Part shown: positions 7,444 to 14,074 of the stretch, piece after piece
Layout: each line of letters starts with the position of its first letter
Numbering within the stretch: position 1 is the stretch's first letter
Program-made: the position numbers and the translations under genes
Notes under the pieces: model-generated
What the model saw: only the letters and a program-made list of their open reading frames with translations
Databases searched by the model: none
What the model was told of the DNA's origin: nothing
Origin: JBHJOF01 sp050330055
Lineage (GTDB): Bacteria > Pseudomonadota > Alphaproteobacteria > Kiloniellales > JAKSDN01
Length of the DNA: 26,212 bases
Direction of reading: 5' to 3'
Assembly (NCBI GenBank): GCA_050330055.1
Contig: JBHJOF010000235.1
Span: 1-26,212 of the forward strand

Positions 7444-7806
7444 TTATTGCGATCCGGCTTGGCCATTCACCGTGGTCTGCGCGCCGCCGGTCGAGGCTGC
7501 GTAGCCGAATTTCACAGGACCTCCCCCTCCGGCTTCATCGAAGAGAATCACGGCGGTGTCCCGCTCGCTGACGGGCGAAACAGCGATCTCTTGATCCACG
7601 CCCATAGCGTGCTGCTCCGACAAGGCACTAGCGCTCATCGGCGCGATGCCGTGCGGCAATTCCACCTTTGCTTCATGGCGTTGACCGTCGGCAGCTGCCA
7701 CATCGGGCAACACTGCCCAGTTGAATAAGAAACAAGTCCCCACTATGGCAAGGTGCCTGCTAACCTGAAAGGCGAACACGGCACGCCGAACGTCTTGTTT
7801 CAGCAC
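7444..7806 (-). CDS. Small secreted protein under its own sigma-54 promoter
   Basis: Unknown family. The 120-residue protein has a long basic-then-hydrophobic signal peptide (about 1-39, ...LPDVAAA/DG). The mature part is about 80 residues, Ala/Gly/Ser-rich, and ends in GGAQTTVNGQAGSQ. TTVNG also occurs in the GG-leader protein at 5944-6315, a weak hint of shared origin. There is no double glycine after a leader-type helix. The start is GTG7806 with GAGGAG upstream. A -24/-12 promoter lies 70-85 bases ahead (7875-7890), so the gene is probably co-regulated with the four-gene operon although separated from it by 658 bp. A minor subunit or nucleator is possible. Confidence 0.65.
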   Translation of the reverse strand: MLKQDVRRAVFAFQVSRHLAIVGTCFLFNWAVLPDVAAADGQRHEAKVELPHGIAPMSASALSEQHAMGVDQEIAVSPVSERDTAVILFDEAGGGGPVKFGYAASTGGAQTTVNGQAGSQ

Positions 7807-7874
7807 GACCCCGCTCCTCGATCCGGCGACTATGCTTTACGTCCCAGCTATTACATTGTCTGTGCTTTGCTGTC

Positions 7875-7890
7875 AGCAAGTACCATGCCA
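7875..7890 (-). promoter_or_regulatory. Second sigma-54 (-24/-12) promoter
   Basis: Read on the minus strand the site is TGGCATGGTACTTGCT, identical at 15 of 16 bases to the site at 6946-6961 and with correct GG-to-GC spacing. The predicted start near 7865 gives a leader of about 58 bases to GTG7806. Confidence 0.8.
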
Positions 7891-8017
7891 TTTCGTATCG
7901 GCAGGCTGGGAATGTTCGCCTTTCCTGCTCGCAAAGGTGGAAGAATGTATCAGCAACAGTCTGCCGAAGCAATGCTTTTGCACACGCTACGGTGGATAAC
8001 TGCCGCGTCGAAGCTAT

Positions 8018-9283
8018 CTAGACTCTGCCCCGCCGCTTCCGGCCACGGCCCCCGGCTCGCGCTATGCCGTACTTCTTCATCAAACGGTACATGGTGGCGC
8101 GCGAAACGCCCAGGTTTCGGGCGGCCTCACTGATGTTGAACCTGACCTCGGCCAGCGCCTCTTGAACCAGCTTTGCCTCGGCGCGCCCACGGCTGTCTAG
8201 GAGCCCCTGACGAATGCTCTCGGCCGCTCTGGATGCGGCGCCGGATACTGCGGCAGGGGGTTCAATGATGCTGAAATGCTCTATCTCCAGCTTCTCACTG
8301 TCTGCCATGATGATGGCTCGCCGGATCTTGCTGATCAGTTCGCGAACGTTTCCCGGCCAGCGATATGCACGCAAATCGGCAAGCACTTCCACGTCGACGA
8401 CCGGCACGGGCCGACCGAGTTCCCTGGCAAACTTCTCGACGAAGTAGCGAACCAGCAGGTCGATATCACGAGGACGTTCGCGCAGGGCCGGCATGGGCAG
8501 TCTCAGCGCATCAAGGCGGAAGAAGAGATCCTTCCGAAATCGCCCCGCTGCGACCGCGGCTTCGAGATCCACATTGGTGGCCGCGACGACTCGCGTTTCA
8601 ACCTTGATCGTGCGCTGGCCGCCAACCCTCTCGATGGTGCTTTCCTGCAGGAACCGCAGCAGGTGCGCTTGCGTTTCCAGAGGCAGGTCGCCGACCTCGT
8701 CGAGGAACAGGGTACCTCTTTTGGCCAGCTCCATCTTGCCCAGGCGGCGCGAGACCGCTCCGGTGAAGGCGCCCTTTTCGTGACCGAAGAGCTCAGACGC
8801 GATGAGTGTTTCCGGGATTGCGCCACAGTTCACGGCGATGAAGGGCCCTTCGGCAAAGCGTGAGCGCTCGTGCAGCGCCCGCGCCGCCATCTCTTTGCCG
8901 GTTCCGCTCTCTCCCGTAATGAGAATGGTGACGTCGGTACTCGCGAAACGGCGGATCCGATCAAAGACCAGGCGCATCGGCTCGCTGTCGCCGATCATGA
9001 CCTGCTCGTTGTCGGCGAGCGCCCTTTGGCCTTTGTCCTCTGCTGGCCGTTGTCGGGTTCGTGAGCCCTCGCGTAACGCAGACTCAAGCAGCTCACGTAC
9101 CGGCGCATGGTGTGCCGCGGCTTCGAGCAAGCGGTCGGCCAACCAGCCAGTCCCGCGCGCCTCCAACTCCTCTCGGGTTGGCGGCAGTGCGTTCGGCTGC
9201 TCTGCCGTGGCGACCAGAGAGACAGGTCGCTTACCCCGCCCGGCCCTTTGCCCAGACAATGTGCACCCCCGGAGGGCAGACAT
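8018..9283 (-). CDS. Sigma-54-dependent transcription activator without receiver domain
   Basis: This is an AAA+ enhancer-binding protein of 421 residues that remodels RNA polymerase-sigma54. Walker A GESGTGKE (124-131), the sigma-54-contact loop GAFTGA (171-176) and Walker B TLFLDE (191-196) are intact. The C-terminal Fis-type helix-turn-helix reads NISEAARNLGVSRATMYRLMKKYGI, followed by a basic Arg/Lys tail. The first 95 residues are short and match no receiver, GAF or PAS domain visible to me, so activity may be set by protein level or by a partner. ATG9283 has no clear ribosome site; a TTG at 9259 is an alternative. It lies beside two promoters of matching type and is the likely activator of both. 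In Pseudomonas the fap operon is not accompanied by its own activator as far as I know. Confidence 0.9.
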   Translation of the reverse strand: MSALRGCTLSGQRAGRGKRPVSLVATAEQPNALPPTREELEARGTGWLADRLLEAAAHHAPVRELLESALREGSRTRQRPAEDKGQRALADNEQVMIGDSEPMRLVFDRIRRFASTDVTILITGESGTGKEMAARALHERSRFAEGPFIAVNCGAIPETLIASELFGHEKGAFTGAVSRRLGKMELAKRGTLFLDEVGDLPLETQAHLLRFLQESTIERVGGQRTIKVETRVVAATNVDLEAAVAAGRFRKDLFFRLDALRLPMPALRERPRDIDLLVRYFVEKFARELGRPVPVVDVEVLADLRAYRWPGNVRELISKIRRAIIMADSEKLEIEHFSIIEPPAAVSGAASRAAESIRQGLLDSRGRAEAKLVQEALAEVRFNISEAARNLGVSRATMYRLMKKYGIARAGGRGRKRRGRV

Positions 9284-9287
9284 TCGT

Positions 9288-9303
9288 GTGGGATCGGTCC
9301 CAC
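9288..9303. promoter_or_regulatory. Hairpin/palindrome at the activator start codon
   Basis: GTGGGA-TCGG-TCCCAC, a perfect 6-bp stem, ends five bases before the start codon and covers the place of the ribosome site. It could be an operator or a translational control hairpin. Confidence 0.4.
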
Positions 9304-9333
9304 CACGCTTAGTAGTTTCGTTTTTACTATAAC

Positions 9334-9363
9334 ATTATACACAGAACGGCGAAAATGTGACAA
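9334..9363 (-). promoter_or_regulatory. Sigma-70 promoter of the activator gene
   Basis: On the minus strand the -35 is TTGTCA (9358-9363) and the -10 is a perfect TATAAT (9334-9339), with an 18-base spacer. Transcription would start near 9327, giving a leader of about 44 bases. It is one of the best sigma-70 matches in the window. Confidence 0.7.
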
Positions 9364-9371
9364 ATGTCACA
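9356..9371. promoter_or_regulatory. CRP-type operator overlapping the -35 box
   Basis: TGTGACAAATGTCACA is a perfect 7-2-7 palindrome and matches the CRP core TGTGA-N6-TCACA exactly. It overlaps the -35 hexamer of the activator promoter, so a CRP/FNR-family protein could activate at class II geometry or repress. Which family member binds is unknown. Confidence 0.6.
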
Positions 9372-9376
9372 ATCAA

Positions 9377-9506
9377 GCGCGAGTCGCTCGACGTGGTGAC
9401 GGTGATCTGCGCCAACCGCGAGCACCGCATCCTGCTGACCGAGCTGCAGCGCGCCGGCGCGCTTGCCAGCCCCGGCCCGGCGCTGATCGAGGCGCTGGTG
9501 GAGTAG
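9377..9506 (+). pseudogene. Truncated copy of the ThDP-enzyme gene 3' end
   Basis: Bases 9377-9458 match 2522-2603 with a single difference (9423 C for T), and 9457-9506 match 2743-2792 exactly. The 141 bases between are missing, an in-frame deletion with a 2-base overlap at the joint. The copy would encode the end of the PP domain (RESLDVVTVICANREHRIL...ALIEALVE) and the stop, with no start. Similarity ends exactly at the stop codon. It stands 59 bases upstream of the GNAT gene, so the ThDP gene may once have been directly ahead of GNAT. Confidence 0.9.
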
Positions 9507-9565
9507 GGCGCTACGGAGATAACCACGGGGTGGATTCGTTGGCCGGCCTGCGTTAGGAGGGCCAC

Positions 9566-10165
9566 GTGGATTTGAGACATTCCTATCGCCGGGCCTGCAA
9601 GGAGGACGCGCGCGACCTGGCCGAGCTGCTGGAGATCGCCGCCGAAGGCATCGCGACCTGGCTCTGGCAGCAGTCGGCAGCGCCGGGGCAGAGTCCGCTC
9701 GACGTCGGCGAGACGCGGGCGGCGCGCGAGGATGCCAACTTCTCCTACAAGAATGCCGTGCTGGCCGAGCGCGATGGCGTGACTGCCGCTATGCTGCTGG
9801 CCTACCGCCTGCCCGAGCCCGATCCGGCCGAATTGGCGGCCATCGACGAGCTGCCGCCCCTGCTGCGCCCGTTGTGCGAGCTGGAGTGGCAGGTGCCGGG
9901 CAGCTACTACGTCAACGCGCTTGCGGCACGGCCGGGCTTCCGGGGCCAGGGCCTGGGCTCGGGCCTGCTCGAAATCGCCCGTGACCTCGCCCCCGAGGCC
10001 GGCTGCGACACGCTCAGCGTCCAGGTTTTCGAGCAGAACGACGGCGCCGTCCGGCTCTATCGCCGCCACGGCTATGCCATCGTCGACCAACGGCCGATCG
10101 TCGCTCATTCGTGCTATCCCTATGACAGCAGCGTCCTGTTGATGACGCGGACGGTGGCAAGCTGA
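9566..10165 (+). CDS. GNAT-family N-acetyltransferase
   Basis: This acetyl-CoA-dependent acetyltransferase has 199 residues and a cytoplasmic location. The core motif A, VNALAARPGFRGQGLGSGLLEIA, gives the pyrophosphate-binding loop (RGQGLGS). It is followed by the usual VFEQNDGAVRLYRRHGYAIV strand-helix signature. Substrate unknown. The GTG9566 start has AGGAGG five bases upstream. It is the first gene of a plus-strand run with the ApbE-like and ChaN-like genes, and just upstream is the remnant of the ThDP-enzyme gene, so it may have lost an original promoter or operon partner. Confidence 0.88.
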   Translation: MDLRHSYRRACKEDARDLAELLEIAAEGIATWLWQQSAAPGQSPLDVGETRAAREDANFSYKNAVLAERDGVTAAMLLAYRLPEPDPAELAAIDELPPLLRPLCELEWQVPGSYYVNALAARPGFRGQGLGSGLLEIARDLAPEAGCDTLSVQVFEQNDGAVRLYRRHGYAIVDQRPIVAHSCYPYDSSVLLMTRTVAS

Positions 10166-10217
10166 CCCGGCCACACCACCCTTGATCGGGGACAAGGCGG
10201 CAGACGGCGCAGCGCCT

Positions 10218-10895
10218 ATGACTGACAGCATGTGGCATCACCGTCCTGAGTCAGGCGCCCGCGTGACGCGCCGCCGCCTGCTGCAGATCACCGCGGCGGT
10301 GGCCGGTGCCGGCCTGCTGCCGGCGTCGGCGGCAACCCGGATGGCGCCCCTGGTAGGGCGCGGCAGCGCATTCGGTGCCGCTGCAACGGTGACGCTCTAT
10401 CACCCGGATCAGGCCGCGGCGCGCGACCTGCTCGCCCAGGCGATGGCCGAGGTGCGCCGCATGGAAAGCGTGTACTCGCTCTACCAGGCGGAGTCGGCGA
10501 TCAGCCGTCTCAACCGCGACGGCCGCCTGACGGCGCTACCTTTGGAGATGGTCGAGTTGCTGGGCCAGGCGCGAAGCATCTCGGACCTGACCGGCGGCGC
10601 TTTCGACGTCACCGTGCAGCCGCTGTGGCGCCTCTACGCTGAGCACTTCGCCAAGCATCCCTCCGACACGTCAGGACCAGACAGCGCGACGCGCGCAAAG
10701 ACTCTAGAGCTAGTCGACTACCGCGCCCTCCAGATCTCGGCCGAAACCATCGGCTTCGCGCGGCTCGGCATGGCGGTCACCCTGAACGGCCTCGCCGAGG
10801 TCTGCATCACCGACCGCGTGGCCGCGCTGCTGCGCCGCGGCGGCCTCGAGCACGTCCGCGCCGAGGACGCCCGCCTGCACGGCGCGCTCGGCTAG
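10218..10895 (+). pseudogene. Truncated ApbE/NosX-like FAD:protein FMN transferase
   Basis: Full-length ApbE-type flavin transferases attach FMN to periplasmic redox proteins and have about 300-340 residues. This reading frame has 225 (from ATG10218) and stops after the middle of the fold. A twin-arginine-type signal (VTRRRLLQITAAVAGAGLLP) and the N-terminal half are good: MESVYSLYQAESAISRLNR and TGGAFDVTVQPLWRLY. The conserved NGIAQGY-type loop has become NGLAEVC, and the LVDxGEIxALG strand has become VRAEDARLHGALG followed by a stop. The C-terminal part with the metal and FAD-binding DPxTG and T/A-S-G motifs is missing, and the next gene starts one base later. I infer an inactive remnant. 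An alternative start is GTG10263. Confidence 0.65.
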
Positions 10896-10896
10896 A

Positions 10897-11856
10897 ATGC
10901 AGGCGACCCCGTCTTCGAATCACGAGACCGCAGCTTGGCTCCGCGCTCCGGGGATCGCCCTTGCCGCTGCTGTGCTCTGCAGCCTGGCCGCGGCGGCCGC
11001 CGACGAACCGGCCTGCGCCACGCCGGGGCGGTGGCTCGACCCGGTGAGCGGTGAGCCGATCGCCCTCGACCAGCTGATGGCCTCGCTTGCCGAACGGCAG
11101 ATCGTGCTGCTGGGCGAGATCCATGAGAAGCCTGAACATCACCGCTGGCAGACCCACGTGCTGGCCGCGCTGCAGGCGCACCGGCCCGCCCTGGTGGTCG
11201 GCTTCGAGATGTTCCCGCGCAGCGTCCAGCCGGCGCTTGATGGCTGGTGGCGCGGCGCGCTGAGCGAGGCCGCCTTCCTCGAGCAGTCGCGCTGGGAGAG
11301 GGTCTGGGGCATGGACCCGGCGCTTTATTGGCCGCTGTTCCACTTCGTCCGGCAGAACCGCGTGCCGATGGTAGCGCTCAACGTGGAGCGGCGGCTGGTC
11401 GCGCGAGTCGCCAGAGAAGGCTGGGCCGCCGTCCCGGAGAGCGAGCGCGAAGATCTCTCCGCGCCGGCTGCTGCGCCCGACGCCTACCGCCGCAGTCTGG
11501 CCAGGATCTTCTGGGAGCAGCACGACGGCGAGCCCCGCACTGGACCCCTGGACATCGAGGCCGTCCTGCAGCGCGACGACTTTGCCCGCTTCGTCGAGGC
11601 CCAGCTCACCTGGGACCGGGCGATGGCGGAGGCGCTGGCCGAAGCGCGCTGGGAGCACCCCGAAGCGCTCGTCGTCGGGATCATCGGCAGCGGTCATCTG
11701 CGCTTCGGCCATGGCGTGCCGCATCAGCTCGCCGATCTGGGGCTGACCGACGTCGCCGTCCTGCTGCCGCTCGAGGCCGGTGCGGCCTGCGACACGCTGC
11801 CGTCAGACATCGCCGATGCGGTCTTCCTGCTGGAGCCGGCCGACAGCGGCCGTTAG
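10897..11856 (+). CDS. ChaN-like (DUF399) exported protein
   Basis: This 319-residue protein belongs to the ChaN / TIKI-EreA-like fold, whose characterised member binds haem. Motifs seen are IVLLGEIHEKPEHHRWQ near the start and IIGSGHLRFGHGVPHQL near the end, the paired Glu/His motifs of the family. An N-terminal signal peptide (LAAAVLCSLAAAAA/DE) places it in the periplasm; there is no lipobox in the standard form. The start lies one base after the stop of the truncated ApbE-like gene with no separate ribosome site, so translation is probably coupled. Its stop overlaps the stop of the convergent PHB depolymerase gene (shared TTAG, 11853-11856). A role in iron or haem handling would fit the iron cassette further right but is inference. 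Confidence 0.8.
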   Translation: MQATPSSNHETAAWLRAPGIALAAAVLCSLAAAAADEPACATPGRWLDPVSGEPIALDQLMASLAERQIVLLGEIHEKPEHHRWQTHVLAALQAHRPALVVGFEMFPRSVQPALDGWWRGALSEAAFLEQSRWERVWGMDPALYWPLFHFVRQNRVPMVALNVERRLVARVAREGWAAVPESEREDLSAPAAAPDAYRRSLARIFWEQHDGEPRTGPLDIEAVLQRDDFARFVEAQLTWDRAMAEALAEARWEHPEALVVGIIGSGHLRFGHGVPHQLADLGLTDVAVLLPLEAGAACDTLPSDIADAVFLLEPADSGR

Positions 11857-13094
11857 GGACAGCCTTCCGCGCTGCCCAGGCAGTCGATCATGCGCTTGAT
11901 CGCGGTGATCTGCTTGGCGTCCTTGCGGAAGTAGTTGCGGCCGCTGTAGCCCCACCAGTCCCAGCAGCCCTTGGGATTCTTCGCGGCATCGCCCTCGTCG
12001 CCCCAGGCGATGGTCTGCGGATAAAGCACGATGAGGCCGTAACGCTCGGCCCACTCGTTGTAGCCGGCGTCCGTGAAAAAGTAGAGCGGCGGGCAGCGGC
12101 CGTCCGCCCGGCAGACCCGGTCGATCCTCTCCTGGTACTGCTCGCAGCCGTGCAGCGCCACGTGCAGCGGACAGACCGCGCCGTCCCGGCAGGCCTGCGG
12201 CACGTAGAGATGGCCCACCGCGTTCAGGCTGACGCTGGCGTCGGCCTGGTTGAAGAAGGCGCTCTGGTCGAAGGCGAAGAGCGCGTCCTGGTCCCACCCG
12301 CCCGGCTGCGGCCCAGGGGTCCCAGGCGCCTCGTTCGGCTCGGGCAGGTCGTAGAGGAAACGCAGCAGCTCGCCGGCCGTCGGGTAGTCGCAATCGTTGA
12401 TGTAGGGCGGCCCATAAGTGCCGCAGTTGTTCTCTTCCGGCGGGCCGGGCACGGCAATGATCATGGCGTGCTCGACCGCCTGGTTGTTTTCGTAGTGGAT
12501 ATGGTCAGGCGAATTGGTCACCTCCGGACGGGCGAAGAGCGCCGCATAGGAAGCCTGGAGCTGGTCCATGACCTCCTGCGGCACCAGGCTGTCGTCGCGG
12601 CCCGAGAACAGCCAGACCCGGTCGCCTTTCAGCCCGCTCAAGGGGTCGATCCGGCCGGCCGCCGCCTCGGCCAGCGTCGATTCAACCGAGTCCGTTGCGT
12701 CCGGCGGCCCGAGGTAGAGGCCGAAGGGACCATAGGCTTTGCGCGCCAGTTTGGTACAGATGTGCACCGCCTGGCAGGTATCGTGCGGCGAATAGAAGCC
12801 ATAGGGCGTATAGTCGCAGGTCCAGCTCGGGCTGCCGGCGCAGTGATAGGGCCCACCGGCGATCACGCCGGCGCCCATGAAGCTCTGCGAATGGACGATG
12901 TGCAGCTGGTTGGCCATGAAGCCGCCGGACGAGAGCCCCGAGACCGAGACCTGATCCGGGTCGATGGCCAGGCCCAGGCTCTGCCGGATCTGCCGCAGGC
13001 TCTCGGCGGCCCTTGGTTCAACGGGCGCCGCCGTGGCGCCGAACAGGGCCGCCAACACCAGAACCAGAGCGCTCCTTCCGACAGTCCCAGGCAT
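11853..13094 (-). CDS. Extracellular poly(3-hydroxybutyrate) depolymerase
   Basis: This is an alpha/beta-hydrolase that degrades polyhydroxybutyrate outside the cell or in the periplasm; 413 residues. The signal peptide (SALVLVLAALFGATAAP) is followed closely by the catalytic Ser in VSGLSSGGFMANQLH (Ser55), as in circularly permuted PHB depolymerases of the Penicillium funiculosum type. Asp is probably in SGRDDSLVP and His in NNQAVEHAM. The oxyanion segment LHVALHGCEQ lies near the C-terminus, as expected for the permuted order. Many Cys residues (HCAG, TCDY, DTCQ, NNCG, NDCDY) suggest disulfides. ATG13094 has GGAGGAG upstream; the frame also allows ATG13124. Single gene, convergent with the ChaN-like gene. 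Confidence 0.88.
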   Translation of the reverse strand: MPGTVGRSALVLVLAALFGATAAPVEPRAAESLRQIRQSLGLAIDPDQVSVSGLSSGGFMANQLHIVHSQSFMGAGVIAGGPYHCAGSPSWTCDYTPYGFYSPHDTCQAVHICTKLARKAYGPFGLYLGPPDATDSVESTLAEAAAGRIDPLSGLKGDRVWLFSGRDDSLVPQEVMDQLQASYAALFARPEVTNSPDHIHYENNQAVEHAMIIAVPGPPEENNCGTYGPPYINDCDYPTAGELLRFLYDLPEPNEAPGTPGPQPGGWDQDALFAFDQSAFFNQADASVSLNAVGHLYVPQACRDGAVCPLHVALHGCEQYQERIDRVCRADGRCPPLYFFTDAGYNEWAERYGLIVLYPQTIAWGDEGDAAKNPKGCWDWWGYSGRNYFRKDAKQITAIKRMIDCLGSAEGCP

Positions 13095-13257
13095 CGGCCT
13101 GCTCCTCCGAGGTTCCGCCGTCACTCTAGCGCGCTATCGCTTGCAACTCTCGGTCATTCGGATAGTGCCGACGGCCGGACCCGTGCCTTTCGCGTCACGA
13201 GGGCTTCATCACCGGGCCGCTAAGAGCGTAAAGAGAGGACCGGTCGGGAGGATCGCC

Positions 13258-14049
13258 ATGAACAATCTCGCTCTAGAGTTCCTGCTGCTGCCGATGCCGC
13301 TGCTCTGGCTGCTGCTGCTGGGGCTGGCCCTGTGGCGCTGGCGGCGCCTGTCGCGCGGGCTCATGGTGGCGGCCACCGTGATCTTCACGCTGCTGGCGCT
13401 GCCCCTTGTCGGCCGCGCCCTGCTGGCGCCGCTCGCCGCCGGCGCGCTGCCCTATGACGAGGCGGCGGCCGTCGAGCTCGACGCCATCGTGGTGCCGACC
13501 GGCGGCGCCTTCCCGGACGGCGCCGGGCGCTGGTGGCCGACCCAGAGCTCGATCGTGCGCGCGACGGCGGGCCGCGAGCTGCAGCAGGCAACCGGCCTGC
13601 CGCTGATCCTGACCGGCGGCACGCCCTATCCGGGCGAGCCGCCGGAGGCGGTGAGCACGGCCGAGGCGCTGGCCATCGTCGGACCGGCCGTTCGCTTCGA
13701 CACCACCGCGCGCAACAGCGCCGAGAGCGCGGCCACGGTCGCCGCCATGCTGCGGGAGATCGCCGGCCCAGGGTCGTCGGGCGACGACGGCGCGCGCCGC
13801 GTGATCCTGGTCACCAGCCCCGGCCACGTCGCGCGCATGAGCGCCAGCCTGCGCCACCATGGCATAGAGGTCTTCGCCGCCGCGGCCGCCGACCCGCGCC
13901 CGCCGCGCCGGGGCCCGCTCGGCGTCCTCGAGGACTACGTCCCGAGCGACGGCGGCCTGAGGCAGAGCCGGGCGGCGCTCTACGAGTACATGGGCATCGC
14001 CTGGTACCTGCTGACTGGACGGATCACGCTGGCGGACCTGCGGCTCTGA
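13258..14049 (+). CDS. YdcF/ElyC-family (DUF218) membrane protein
   Basis: The 263-residue protein has two N-terminal membrane helices (FLLLPMPLLWLLLLGLALW and GLMVAATVIFTLLALPLVG) and a periplasmic DUF218 domain. The domain shows DAIVVPTGGA, LILTGGTPYPGEPPEA, ARNSAESA and VILVTSPGHVARM, the usual phosphate-binding loops of this family. Relatives (ElyC, SanA, YdcF) act in envelope or peptidoglycan-precursor integrity. The start at 13258 has GGGAGGA six bases upstream; the upstream open frame overlaps the antisense depolymerase gene and is not coding. It is convergent with the TonB receptor gene (26-base gap). Confidence 0.85.
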   Translation: MNNLALEFLLLPMPLLWLLLLGLALWRWRRLSRGLMVAATVIFTLLALPLVGRALLAPLAAGALPYDEAAAVELDAIVVPTGGAFPDGAGRWWPTQSSIVRATAGRELQQATGLPLILTGGTPYPGEPPEAVSTAEALAIVGPAVRFDTTARNSAESAATVAAMLREIAGPGSSGDDGARRVILVTSPGHVARMSASLRHHGIEVFAAAAADPRPPRRGPLGVLEDYVPSDGGLRQSRAALYEYMGIAWYLLTGRITLADLRL

Positions 14050-14074
14050 AGGCGCAGCGGCGGCTGTCCAGGGC

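Noticed and set aside
9335..10231. 298-residue minus-strand frame over the GNAT gene
   Set aside because: It is antisense to the GNAT gene and to the ThDP remnant; its N-terminal similarity to another shadow frame only reflects the duplicated DNA.
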